Assembly: GCA_017307375.1 (NCBI GenBank)
Contig: JAFKFH010000005.1
Span: 310,001-374,000, forward strand
Source: Alphaproteobacteria bacterium
GTDB lineage: Bacteria > Pseudomonadota > Alphaproteobacteria > Ferrovibrionales > Ferrovibrionaceae
Direction: 5' to 3'
Length of the DNA: 64,000 nucleotides
This document shows, in pieces, positions 1-9,607 of this stretch. A model generated the notes under the pieces. That model did no database searches. It saw only the letters and a program-made list of their open reading frames with translations, and was not told the DNA's origin. Every line of letters starts with the position of its first letter. Within the stretch, counting starts at the first letter, position 1. A program made the position numbers and the translations under genes.

Positions 1-21
1 AGCCTTCCGCCTGCCGGCCCG

Positions 22-525
22 CTACTGGACCAGCATCTCCTTGAACAACACATCCGAGATCTTGGCCGGCGCGATCGCCGCGTTGACCCGGTAGAGCAAT
101 TCCTCCTTCAGACGCTGCAGCCCCGCCGATCCGGCCAGATCCTCCGAGCGCATCTCGCGCAGATAGACCTGAAAATTGTCGATCACCCGCGGCATCTTCT
201 GGTTCAACTGCACCAGCGTATCGGCCTGGTCGTATTCCAGCGCGACCTTGAGCTTCAGGAAGCTCTGCGTCCGGCCGGTCGACTGCAGGTTCACAAGGAT
301 ATCCGGCAGGTCGAGGAACGCCAGGATCTTCGGTTGCGCCGGCTTGGCCGCTTCCTCGGCATGCTCGGCCGGTTTCTTCTTGAACAGGAAGAACCAGGCA
401 GCCCCACCGCCGCCGCCCAGCAGGATGAGGGCGATCAGCGCGATCAGGATCAGTTTTTTGCCGGCGAGCTTCTTCTTCGGTGCGCCTTCGCCGCCTTCGC
501 CGTCCGTTGCTTCCTCGTCGGCCAT
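22..525 (-). CDS. fliL: Flagellar basal body-associated protein FliL
   Basis: FliL is an inner-membrane protein at the flagellar basal body that associates with the stator and supports torque. The 167-residue product has a short acidic cytoplasmic N-terminus, a Lys-rich stretch, one membrane helix at about residues 25-48 (rich in Leu, Ile and Gly), a Lys-rich exit and a periplasmic domain. That domain begins with the FliL-typical run of a short strand followed by a conserved Asp/Leu/Val strand (ILVNL, residues about 77-81) and ends in KEMLVQ. Length and layout fit the family. In alphaproteobacteria fliL is often followed by fliM, which would lie beyond the left edge. It is the only flagellar gene visible here. 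Confidence 0.93.
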   Translation of the reverse strand: MADEEATDGEGGEGAPKKKLAGKKLILIALIALILLGGGGGAAWFFLFKKKPAEHAEEAAKPAQPKILAFLDLPDILVNLQSTGRTQSFLKLKVALEYDQADTLVQLNQKMPRVIDNFQVYLREMRSEDLAGSAGLQRLKEELLYRVNAAIAPAKISDVLFKEMLVQ

Positions 526-684
526 CGCCTCAACCCAACGGTAGCGGTCCCGCAGCCGCCGCCCTACTAAATCAGGAATACGGGAGTCTAACCCGATTAA
601 CTATAGGGCGCGAGTGTAAACAAGGCGTTAGCCGCGAGCCCCCACCCGATTGGGCGAGAGTGCAAATATTACCGAATTCAGCGT

Positions 685-2295
685 TCAGTTGCTTTTCGGG
701 ATCTCGAAACTAGGCGGCTGCACCTCATCGTCCATGCCGTTGTCCGGCAGGATGATCTCGATCGAGTTGGGATCGACCGTGCTCGGCGCTTCGAGGAAAA
801 CGGTCACGATCTTCGGGAAGGCGATGACCAGCGCGACCATCACGAGTTGCAGCAGCACCCAGGGAATGGCGCCCCAGTAGATATCGGCGCTCTTGACCTC
901 CTTGGGCGCCACGCCGCGCAGGTAGAACAGCGCGAAGCCGAATGGCGGGTGCATGAACGAGGTCTGCATGTTGACGCAGAGCATCACGCCGAACCAGATC
1001 AGCGCCGCTTCCGGCCCGACGATCGGGGCCAGCAGCTTCTGCGCCACCGGCGCCAGCATCGGCAGAATGATGAAGGCAATCTCGAAGAAATCGAGGAAGA
1101 AGGCGAGGAAGAAGATGAACAGGTTGACGACGAGCAGGAAGCCCCAGACCCCGCCGGGCAGTGAGCTCAGCAGATGCTCGATCCACAACCCGCCGTCGAC
1201 CCCCTGGAAGACGATCGAGAAGCAGGTCGAGCCGATCAGGATGAAGGTGACCATCGCGGTGATGCGCATGGTCGACTGGTAGGCCTGGACGATCAGGTCG
1301 CGCAGGTCGGGCAGCACCAGCACGCGCAGGCACAACCAGACCACCGCCAGATAGGTGATCGCGAAGGCGATCTTGAACGCCACGTTTTCGGTGAACAGCA
1401 GGGCAATGGCCACGCCGATGCCGCAGGACACGAGGCCGACCAGGAAGATGCGGTGCGACGCCTGGCCGAGACGGGGATGGTGCAGCACGGCCAGCACCAC
1501 GGCACCGATCGCGCCGACGGCGCCGGCCTCGGTCGGGGTGGCTAGGCCCATCATCATGGTGCCCAGCACCAGGAAGATCAGTACGGCCGACGGCACGATG
1601 CCGCGCAGGCACTTCCTCCACAGCGCCCAGCCCGTCAGGGTGCGGTCCTCCTTGGGGACCGCGGGCACCCAGGTCGGCTTGATGATCGACACGGCGAAGG
1701 TGTAGGCGGCAAACAGCGCGATCTGCAGGATCGACGGCCCCCAGGCGCCGAGATACATGTCGCCGACCGACTTGCCGAGCTGATCGGCCAGCACGACCAG
1801 CACCAGCGACGGCGGCACCAGCTGGGTGATGGTACCCGACGCCGCCAGCACCCCGGTGGCATAGCGCATGTTGTACTTGTAGCGCATCATCACCGGCAGC
1901 GAGATCATCGCCATGGCGATGACCTGGGCGGCAACGGTCCCGGTGATGGCGCCCAGGATAAAGCCGACGATGATCACCGAATAGCCGAGGCCGCCGCGGA
2001 TCGGACCGAACAGCTGGCCCATCGAATCCAGCATGTCCTCGGCCAGGCCGCAACGCTCCAGCACCGCCCCCATGAAGGTGAAGAACGGGATCGCGAGCAG
2101 CAGGTCGTTGGCCAGCACGCTGCCGAACACACGCAGCGGTATTGCCTGGAGGAAGCCCAGGTCGAAGAAGCCGAGCTTGATCGACATGAAGCCAAAGAAA
2201 AGGCCGACGGCGGATAGCGAGAAGGCGACCGGGAAACCCACCAGGGTGAAAACGATCAGGCCGCCGAACATCAGCGGCGGCATCAGTTCGAGCAT
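685..2295 (-). CDS. TRAP transporter large permease subunit (DctM family, FcbT3-like)
   Basis: This is the large, channel-forming subunit of a TRAP transporter, which drives solute uptake with an ion gradient and a periplasmic binding protein. The 536-residue product is almost wholly membrane helices and carries family stretches such as AIPFFTFMGAVLER and MQTSFMHPPFGFALFYL. I chose the ATG two bases after the small-subunit stop; the frame stays open upstream but only as antiparallel noise through that gene. Compared with the paralogue at 3667-5130 it has about 60 extra residues near the middle that add two hydrophobic segments. It pairs with the gene at 2298-2837. The substrate is unknown; mannitol/chloroaromatic or 2-oxoacid-type substrates are family guesses. 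Confidence 0.93.
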   Translation of the reverse strand: MLELMPPLMFGGLIVFTLVGFPVAFSLSAVGLFFGFMSIKLGFFDLGFLQAIPLRVFGSVLANDLLLAIPFFTFMGAVLERCGLAEDMLDSMGQLFGPIRGGLGYSVIIVGFILGAITGTVAAQVIAMAMISLPVMMRYKYNMRYATGVLAASGTITQLVPPSLVLVVLADQLGKSVGDMYLGAWGPSILQIALFAAYTFAVSIIKPTWVPAVPKEDRTLTGWALWRKCLRGIVPSAVLIFLVLGTMMMGLATPTEAGAVGAIGAVVLAVLHHPRLGQASHRIFLVGLVSCGIGVAIALLFTENVAFKIAFAITYLAVVWLCLRVLVLPDLRDLIVQAYQSTMRITAMVTFILIGSTCFSIVFQGVDGGLWIEHLLSSLPGGVWGFLLVVNLFIFFLAFFLDFFEIAFIILPMLAPVAQKLLAPIVGPEAALIWFGVMLCVNMQTSFMHPPFGFALFYLRGVAPKEVKSADIYWGAIPWVLLQLVMVALVIAFPKIVTVFLEAPSTVDPNSIEIILPDNGMDDEVQPPSFEIPKSN

Positions 2296-2297
2296 GG

Positions 2298-2837
2298 TCA
2301 CTGGGCCGGCCTCTCGTACTTCGATTCGATGGTGATCAGGCCCTGGAGTGCTGCAAACCGCTTGATCAGCTCGGAAATACCCTGTGCAGCCAGCAGCACG
2401 AAGCCGAGCGGGATCAGCAGCTTGGCCGGCCAGCGCAACAGGCCGCCGGCATTGTTCGAATATTCGTTCTCGATGAACGAATGGAGGAAGAACGGCCAGG
2501 ACAACCAAGTGAACAGGATACAGGCCGGCAGCAGGAAGAAGATGATGCCGAATATGTCGATCCAGTGCTGGCCGCGCTCGCTGGCCTGCAGATAGAAGAT
2601 ATCGACCCGGACATGCTCGTTGCGCTTGAAGGTGTAGCTGGCCCCCAGCATCACCACAGCGGCAAACATGTACCACTGCACCTCGAGCCAGGCATTGGAC
2701 GAAATGTTGAAGGCATAGCGGACCATCGCGTTCGCCGCGCTGATGACGCAGGCCAGCACCACCATCGCGTTGGCGAACTTGCCGAATTTTTCATTGACCC
2801 AGTCAATGACATGACTGACGCGCAGCAAGGATTGCAC
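2298..2837 (-). CDS. TRAP transporter small permease subunit (DctQ family)
   Basis: This is the four-helix small subunit that assembles with the DctM subunit encoded two bases downstream. I place the start at a GTG, giving 179 residues. It has a G-rich ribosome-binding stretch about ten bases upstream and aligns with the start of the paralogue at 3092 (both begin LL-x-x-S-x-x-ID-x-x-NE). A longer reading back to 2969 is open, but the added 44 residues look non-coding. Shared landmarks are an EVQWYMFAAV helix start, the RNEHVRVDI segment and a WPAKLLIPLGF helix. The gene is divergent from the second TRAP pair. Confidence 0.9.
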   Translation of the reverse strand: MQSLLRVSHVIDWVNEKFGKFANAMVVLACVISAANAMVRYAFNISSNAWLEVQWYMFAAVVMLGASYTFKRNEHVRVDIFYLQASERGQHWIDIFGIIFFLLPACILFTWLSWPFFLHSFIENEYSNNAGGLLRWPAKLLIPLGFVLLAAQGISELIKRFAALQGLITIESKYERPAQ

Positions 2838-2982
2838 GGACCGACGCCCCCCTGGAAGGACCGCCAGCTCCCCGCCCGATCGGCCCTCGGCTTGATATAC
2901 GCCTTTTGGATATGTCAAGGACGCGGCAGTGACAAGCGCAAAGCATGCCAAGCATGTGCCCGGACACAACTCGCTTCCACCT

Positions 2983-2997
2983 GCCTAATGTTTAGGC
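2983..2997. promoter_or_regulatory. Candidate operator/promoter region between two divergent TRAP operons
   Basis: The 254-base gap between the divergent small-permease genes holds a perfect inverted repeat, GCCTAA-TGT-TTAGGC, just upstream of a TATATT hexamer at 3000-3005 that could be the -10 of the plus-strand operon. On the minus strand there is a perfect -35 hexamer TTGACA (2913-2918) followed after 15 bases by TATCAA, inside an imperfect 27-bp palindrome (2892-2918). No regulator gene is adjacent, so what binds here is unknown. The repeat is seen directly; its role is inference. Confidence 0.4.
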
Positions 2998-3091
2998 GAT
3001 ATATTCTCTGCACTTGCCGGAAAAGCGTTGGAACCTCGCGCGCGACCGTGTCATAGAGCGAAAGAGAGGTTGCGTCTGGGAGGAACCCGGC

Positions 3092-3670
3092 ATGGGAGTG
3101 CTGCTCGCATTGAGCCGGCAGATCGATCGCATGAACGAATCGATCGGCAAGGCGGTGTACTGGCTTGTCTTGATTTCGGTGCTGATCAGCTCCGGCAACG
3201 CGGTCATGCGTTATACGATCAACTACTCGTCGAACTCGCTGCTCGAGATCCAGTGGTACCTGTTCTCGGCAGTCTTTCTGCTCTGCGCGCCCTACACGCT
3301 GCTGCGCAACGAGCATATCCGCATCGACGTCGTCGTCGCCCGCTTCGGCCGGCGCACGCTGACTTGGATCGACATCTTCGGCACCATCTTCTTCCTGCTG
3401 CCGATGACGCTGATCATCATGTACTTGTCCTGGCCGATGTTCTGGCAGTCCTTTGCCAGCGGCGAACGCTCGGGCGATGCCGGCGGGCTGATCCGCTGGC
3501 CGGCCAAGATCCTGGTGCCGATCGGCTTCGCGCTGCTGTCGCTGCAGGGCCTGTCCGAACTGATCAAGCGGATCGCCTTCCTCAAGGGCATGATTCCCGA
3601 CCCGATCGCCGAGCCGGTCGATCCCGCGCTCATTGAAGCGGAACGCGCCGCGGAAGAGGCCCTTCGATGA
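3092..3670 (+). CDS. TRAP transporter small permease subunit (DctQ family), second copy
   Basis: This is the paralogue of the small subunit at 2298-2837, reading the opposite way. The 192-residue product has the same four-helix plan and the same landmarks (EIQWYLFSAV, RNEHIRIDV, WPAKILVPIGF), plus a longer acidic C-terminal tail. The ATG at 3092 has a clear GGGAGG Shine-Dalgarno nine bases upstream; an in-frame extension back to 3014 has none. The stop overlaps the next gene's start as ATGA, so the two subunits are translationally coupled. Confidence 0.93.
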   Translation: MGVLLALSRQIDRMNESIGKAVYWLVLISVLISSGNAVMRYTINYSSNSLLEIQWYLFSAVFLLCAPYTLLRNEHIRIDVVVARFGRRTLTWIDIFGTIFFLLPMTLIIMYLSWPMFWQSFASGERSGDAGGLIRWPAKILVPIGFALLSLQGLSELIKRIAFLKGMIPDPIAEPVDPALIEAERAAEEALR

Positions 3671-5130
3671 TCGCGGAGTTCGTCGCCCACAACATGGCGC
3701 CCCTGATGTTCGGGGCGCTGGTGGTGTTCCTGCTGCTCGGCTACCCCGTTGCCTTCGCGCTGGCCGCCAACGGCCTGCTGTTCGGCTTCGTCGGCATCGA
3801 ACTCGGGCTGTTCGGGCCGCAATTGCTGCAGGCGCTGCCCGAGCGCGTCTTCGGCATCATGCGCAACGACACGCTGCTGGCGATCCCGTTCTTCACCTTC
3901 ATGGGTCTGATCCTCGAACGATCCGGCATGGCCGAGGATTTGCTCGATACGATCGGGCAATTGTTCGGGCCGCTGCGCGGCGGCCTTGCCTATGCCGTCA
4001 TCTTCGTCGGCGCGCTGCTCGCGGCGACGACCGGCGTGGTCGCCGCCTCGGTGATCTCGATGGGCCTGATCTCGCTGCCGATCATGCTGCGCTACGGCTA
4101 TGACCGCCGGCTCGCTTCCGGCGTTATCGCAGCGTCCGGCACGCTGGCCCAGATCATCCCGCCCAGCCTGGTGCTGATCGTGCTGGCCGACCAGCTCGGC
4201 CGTTCGGTCGGCGACATGTACGAGGGCGCGTTCGTCCCCGGCCTGGTGCTCACCGCGCTCTACGCCGGCTATGTCTTCATCGTCTCGATGCTGAAGCCGG
4301 ATGCCGCGCCGGCCTTGCCGCCGGAAGCCCGCTCGCTGCGGGGCTGGAAGCTGGCCTGGCGGGTCTGCACGTCGCTGCTGCCCCCGCTGATCCTGATCTT
4401 CCTGGTGCTCGGCACCATCTTCCTCGGCATCGCCACCCCGACCGAGGGCGGCGCGATGGGGGCAGCCGGCGCGCTGATCCTGGCGATCATGAACCGCCGG
4501 CTCAACTGGTCGCTGCTGCGGCAGGGCATGGATACGACGGCCAAGCTGTCGGCTTTCGTCATCTTCATCCTGATCGGCTCGACCGTGTTCGGCCTGGTCT
4601 TCCGCGGCGTCGACGGCGACCTGTGGGTCGAGCATCTGCTGACCAGCCTGCCCGGCGGCCAGCTCGGCTTCCTGATCGTCGTCAACGTGATGGTCTTCCT
4701 GCTGGCCTTCTTCCTCGATTTCTTCGAGCTGGCCTTCATCGTCGTCCCGCTGCTCGGACCGGTCGCCGAAAAGCTCGGGATCGATCTGATCTGGTTCGGC
4801 GTGCTGCTCGGGGTCAACATGCAGACCTCGTTCATGCATCCGCCGTTCGGCTTCGCGCTGTTCTATTTGCGGTCGGTCGCGCCCAAGAACGACTATATCG
4901 ACAAGGTCACCGGCAAGCTGACGCCCAAGCTGACCACGATGCAGATCTATTGGGGCGCGGTGCCGTTCGTGCTGATCCAGATCCTGATGGTGGCGCTGAT
5001 CATCGCTTTCCCCGGCATCGTCCATCGCGACAAGCACGAGATGGCGGATCCTGCCTCGATCAAGATCGAACTGCCGCAGACCGACTACTCCGACGAACCG
5101 CCGCCTAGTTTCGATACCCCGAAGAACTGA
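3667..5130 (+). CDS. TRAP transporter large permease subunit (DctM family), second copy
   Basis: This 487-residue polytopic membrane protein is the channel subunit paired with the preceding gene through an ATGA overlap. It shares long near-identical blocks with the copy at 685-2295 (NMQTSFMHPPFGFALFYLR, the IPPSLVLIVLADQLG region, and a closing PPPSF-x-x-PK tail). It lacks the roughly 60-residue central insertion of that copy and instead has a short extra loop, about residues 415-430, with KVTGKLTPK. A strong terminator follows the stop. The convergent binding protein at 5202-6299 is the natural partner of one or both permease pairs. Confidence 0.94.
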   Translation: MIAEFVAHNMAPLMFGALVVFLLLGYPVAFALAANGLLFGFVGIELGLFGPQLLQALPERVFGIMRNDTLLAIPFFTFMGLILERSGMAEDLLDTIGQLFGPLRGGLAYAVIFVGALLAATTGVVAASVISMGLISLPIMLRYGYDRRLASGVIAASGTLAQIIPPSLVLIVLADQLGRSVGDMYEGAFVPGLVLTALYAGYVFIVSMLKPDAAPALPPEARSLRGWKLAWRVCTSLLPPLILIFLVLGTIFLGIATPTEGGAMGAAGALILAIMNRRLNWSLLRQGMDTTAKLSAFVIFILIGSTVFGLVFRGVDGDLWVEHLLTSLPGGQLGFLIVVNVMVFLLAFFLDFFELAFIVVPLLGPVAEKLGIDLIWFGVLLGVNMQTSFMHPPFGFALFYLRSVAPKNDYIDKVTGKLTPKLTTMQIYWGAVPFVLIQILMVALIIAFPGIVHRDKHEMADPASIKIELPQTDYSDEPPPSFDTPKN

Positions 5131-5143
5131 GCCGGCGCATTAA

Positions 5144-5177
5144 AAAGCCCCGCGATCCGGCAGGATCGCGGGGCTTT
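5144..5177. terminator. Bidirectional rho-independent terminator
   Basis: A perfect 15-bp stem, AAAGCCCCGCGATCC / GGATCGCGGGGCTTT, closes a four-base loop. T-rich sequence follows on the plus strand (CTTTCCTTTT) and a T-run follows on the minus strand, so it can end both the permease operon and the convergent binding-protein gene. Confidence 0.93.
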
Positions 5178-5201
5178 CCTTTTCAGTCCAGTCCGGTTCG
5201 A

Positions 5202-6545
<1,344 letters not shown>

Positions 6546-6561
6546 TCACTGGTACGCGCCC

Positions 6562-7026
6562 ATGCCGAACGCCGGCGGACAGCTTCTCTGGTATACCGCC
6601 CTTCTCCTCGCCGTCGCCATGCCGGCCGTGGCGCAGGCGCTCGAGGCGACGCAGCCGAAGCACGGGCTGGGCGGTGCGGCCGGCGGCCCCGCCGTCGGAC
6701 TGGACATCGGGCCGTGGCCGGCGCGCGGCCTGCCCCGGCCGTTCGACGAGGTCCCGGCCAGCCCCATCCTGGCCCGCCTGCCCGGCCCGGCCCTGATCAA
6801 TGCCGGCCGGGTCGACAACGAACTGACCCGTGCCTGCCGTGCCGGGACCCTCAAACTGCCCCTGCCGCGATCCCGTGCGGTGGTCGGCGAGAAGACCTAT
6901 GTGGCGGCACGCGGCCGCGACCTGCCCCGGGCCCGCAGCGGTGCCGCGGGCAACGCGCTCTACATTTTCCAGTATGCGGATGCGAATCGCTGCACGGTAT
7001 GGGAGGCTGGGGCCCGACAACGCTGA
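6562..7026 (+). CDS. Small secreted protein of unknown function
   Basis: I do not recognise this protein. The 154-residue product has a plausible Sec signal peptide (hydrophobic core about residues 8-20, cleavage near AQA at 24-26). The mature part is rich in Pro, Gly and Ala, with two Cys residues about 70 apart and a C-terminal ALYIFQYADANRCTVWEAG segment. The start is the first ATG that gives a signal peptide; its ribosome-binding site is weak. The reading frame stays open further upstream but that part looks non-coding. It lies 39 bases before the transporter operon and may be its first gene. Confidence 0.5.
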   Translation: MPNAGGQLLWYTALLLAVAMPAVAQALEATQPKHGLGGAAGGPAVGLDIGPWPARGLPRPFDEVPASPILARLPGPALINAGRVDNELTRACRAGTLKLPLPRSRAVVGEKTYVAARGRDLPRARSGAAGNALYIFQYADANRCTVWEAGARQR

Positions 7027-7065
7027 GGGCCCAAGGCCCGCGCATCGCGCTTCAAGGGGATCGTC

Positions 7066-8271
7066 ATCATCACATCGCAGCCATCAACCGCACGGCCCGG
7101 CTGGCCGAGCGTCGCGCTTGCCACCGCCGCCGGCATTCTCGCCGCCTATCAGATCGGCAAGGTCGCGCCGCTGTTGCCGGAGTTGCGCCAGGCGCTCGGT
7201 TTCGACCTCGTCACCGGGGGCTGGATCGCCTCCTGCATCAATGCCGTCGGCTGCCTGCTCGGCCTGACCACCGGCCTGCTGGCCGACCGTATCGGGCGGC
7301 GGCGACTGCTGCTGGCGGGCCTCGGCCTGCTTTGCCTCGGCGGGCTTGCCGGCGCGGCCGCCGGCGATGCGCTGTCGCTGCTGCTCAGCCGGCTGCTGGA
7401 AGGCATCGGGGTCGTCACCATCGTCGTCGCCGCCCCCGCGATGGTCGCCGAGGCGGCCGAGCCCGCCCAGGCCCGGCTGGCCCTGGGCGTCTGGGCCACC
7501 TACATGCCGACCGGGGTGGCGCTGGCCATGGCGACGGCGCCGGCGATCGCGCACGGCGCCGGCTGGCGGGGGCTGTGGCTGCTCGGCAGCCTCGTGGTCG
7601 CGCTGTTCGCCCTGCTCTGCCTGTTCCGGCTGCCAGCCAGCCTCGGGCGCCCCACCCGCAATCCCGCCCTCGGCTTCGCCGCCGCCTGGAAAGGCGCGGC
7701 CAGCCGGCCCGGCCCCTGGGTGCTCGGCGCCTGCTTCGGTGCCTATGCGCTGCAGTGGTTCGCGGTCATGACCTGGCTGCCGACCCTGGTGATCGAGGCG
7801 ACCGGATCGAGCGCTGCCGCGGTCGGGCCGTTCGTGGCGCTGGCCGTCGCGGTCAACGTCGTCGGCAACCTCGCCGGTGGCCGGCTGCTGCAGGCCGGAC
7901 TGCGCTCGTCGACGCTGATCGCGATAGTGAGCGCCACACTGGGGCTGATCGGCCTGTTCGTCATGTCGCCGGCGACCGACCCGACACTGCGCCTGGTCCT
8001 GGCCTGCCTGTTCTCGGCGATCGGCGGCATCATTCCCGGCGCCATCTTCGCGGCGGTGCCACGCCATTCGCCCGGGCCCGCGTTGATGGGCGCCGTCAAC
8101 GGCCTGGTCGTCCAGGGCTCGAATCTCGGCGTCCTGCTCGGTCCGCCGGTGCTGGCGCTGATGGTCAAGCTCACCGGCGGCTGGGACGGCGCCCGCTGGG
8201 TGATGCCGGCGGCCGGGCTGCTCGGCCTGACCCTGGCCGGCCTGCTGCGGCGGCTGGAACGGCGGACATGA
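7066..8271 (+). CDS. MFS transporter (start uncertain, no canonical start codon upstream of helix 1)
   Basis: This is a major facilitator with about 12 helices. The loop-2/3 signature GLLADRIGRRR (motif A) is present. Helix 1 (PSVALATAAGILAAYQIGKV) is encoded at about 7105-7160, but between the in-frame TGA at 7024 and the first usable start (TTG, 7174) there is no ATG, GTG or TTG. The TTG would delete helix 1. I therefore place the start tentatively at an ATC (7066), six bases after AAGGGG; this is a guess, and a base error or natural mutation is as likely. The stop overlaps the next start as ATGA. The substrate is unknown; the fold resembles cyanate/aromatic-acid type MFS permeases. Confidence 0.8.
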   Translation: MITSQPSTARPGWPSVALATAAGILAAYQIGKVAPLLPELRQALGFDLVTGGWIASCINAVGCLLGLTTGLLADRIGRRRLLLAGLGLLCLGGLAGAAAGDALSLLLSRLLEGIGVVTIVVAAPAMVAEAAEPAQARLALGVWATYMPTGVALAMATAPAIAHGAGWRGLWLLGSLVVALFALLCLFRLPASLGRPTRNPALGFAAAWKGAASRPGPWVLGACFGAYALQWFAVMTWLPTLVIEATGSSAAAVGPFVALAVAVNVVGNLAGGRLLQAGLRSSTLIAIVSATLGLIGLFVMSPATDPTLRLVLACLFSAIGGIIPGAIFAAVPRHSPGPALMGAVNGLVVQGSNLGVLLGPPVLALMVKLTGGWDGARWVMPAAGLLGLTLAGLLRRLERRT

Positions 8272-9143
8272 CCAGGGCAGGCCGCGGTGACGTCCTGCTG
8301 CTGCTGACCGTCTCGATCTGGGGATTCGTCTTTCCGATCTCGAAGACGGTGCTGCACCAGATGCCGCCGATGGCCTTCGCCTGTCTGCGTTATCTCAGCG
8401 CCGGGCTGCTGCTGCTCGGGGTGCTGGCGCTGCGCGAGAAGCGGGTTGCCGTGCCGTGGCGCGAGGTACCCGGGCTGACGCTGATCGGCTGGCTCGGCGT
8501 CACCGTCTTCCAGATGTTGTGGGCCAACGGCCTGACGCTGACCACGGCCTCGAAGGCATCGGTGCTGGTCGCGACCTCGCCGATCTTTGCGGTGCTGTTC
8601 GCCTCGTTCGGCCGCCAGCGTCCCCGGCCGCGCGCCTGGGCCGGCGTGCTGATCGCCTTCGCCGGCGTCGTCATCCTGGTCAATGGCAGCCTGACCCGGA
8701 TCACCATGGGGGGCGGGGCGCTCGCCGGCGACCTGATGTTCATCGTCGCCGCGGCGCTGTGGACGATCTATTCGATGATCTCGCCGCCCTATCTGACCCG
8801 GCTAGGCACGCTTCGCGTCTCGGCCTGGTCGATGACCCTGGGCGCCCTCTGGCTCGTCCCGGTATGGATCGTCAGCGGCGAACGGCTCGACCTTGCCGCC
8901 CTGACACTGCCGACGGCGGCGGGCTTCGCCTACACCGTGGTGCTGGGCGGCGCGCTTGCCTTCATCTGGTGGTACGAGGGGCTGCGGGCCCTTGGGCCGG
9001 CGCGCGCGATCGTCTATTCCTATCTCATTCCGGTGATCGGGGTCATCGCCTCGGTCGCCTTGCTGGGCGAGCCGTTCGGCATCGCCCATGCCGTCGGCGC
9101 CGCGGTGGCGCTGGCCGGCGTCATTCTCGCCCGCTCTGCATGA
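8268..9143 (+). CDS. EamA/DMT-family transporter
   Basis: The 291-residue product has ten predicted helices in two EamA repeats. The first begins with WGFVFPISKTVL and contains the LTTASKASVLVATSPIF stretch; the second ends with the family-typical PVIGVIASVALLGEP. Members export amino acids and other metabolites across the inner membrane; the substrate is not readable here. Both ends overlap neighbours as ATGA, with the MFS gene before and the MaoC gene after, so this sits inside a translationally coupled operon. A very long open frame runs upstream on this strand, but it is a shadow of the MFS gene. Confidence 0.9.
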   Translation: MTRAGRGDVLLLLTVSIWGFVFPISKTVLHQMPPMAFACLRYLSAGLLLLGVLALREKRVAVPWREVPGLTLIGWLGVTVFQMLWANGLTLTTASKASVLVATSPIFAVLFASFGRQRPRPRAWAGVLIAFAGVVILVNGSLTRITMGGGALAGDLMFIVAAALWTIYSMISPPYLTRLGTLRVSAWSMTLGALWLVPVWIVSGERLDLAALTLPTAAGFAYTVVLGGALAFIWWYEGLRALGPARAIVYSYLIPVIGVIASVALLGEPFGIAHAVGAAVALAGVILARSA

Positions 9144-9607
9144 GGATCGCACCCTTGTATTTCGACGATTTCCAGCCCGGCCAGCGCTTCGTCACCCCCG
9201 CGATGACCGTCACCGAGTCGCAGATCCTCGACTTTGCGCTGCAGTTCGATCCGCAACCGCTGCACATGGACAAGGTGACGGCCGAGAAGAGCCACTTCGG
9301 CGGGCTGATCGCCTCGGGCTTCCATACGCTGAACCTGTCGTTCTCGCTGTTCTTCCGGCTGCGCCTGGTCGAGACCCACAATCTCGGCTCGCCGGGCATG
9401 GAGGAGGTGCGCTGGCTGAAGCCGCTGCGGCCGAGCGACACGATCCATGCCGAAATCGAAGTGACCGCGATCAAGCCGTCGCAGTCGCGGCCCGACCGCG
9501 GCGTCGTCACCATGCGTCACGACACCTTCAACCAGAAAGGTGAGCTGATCCTCACCGTCTCCTGCCTGCACATGCTGAAACGACGCCCGGCCGAAGGTGC
9601 CGCATGA
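9140..9607 (+). CDS. MaoC-like hotdog dehydratase
   Basis: This 155-residue single hotdog domain resembles (R)-specific enoyl-CoA hydratases and related dehydratases. It has the opening YFDDFQPGQRF, a DPQPLHMD segment in the place of the family Asp/His active-site motif, and GGLIASGFHT as the central helix. A Met in the DPQPLHMD region and the missing N-terminal half separate it from full-length MaoC, which is normal for the short family. The start ATG overlaps the upstream stop. The physiological substrate is unknown; nearby transporters and an acetyltransferase suggest a small acyl-group pathway. Confidence 0.88.
   Translation: MRIAPLYFDDFQPGQRFVTPAMTVTESQILDFALQFDPQPLHMDKVTAEKSHFGGLIASGFHTLNLSFSLFFRLRLVETHNLGSPGMEEVRWLKPLRPSDTIHAEIEVTAIKPSQSRPDRGVVTMRHDTFNQKGELILTVSCLHMLKRRPAEGAA

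Noticed and set aside
526-684. A flagellar sigma-28 or sigma-70 promoter before fliL
   Set aside because: A TTGTTT...TATAGT pair exists but its 12-base spacing is too short, and no sigma-28 consensus is present.
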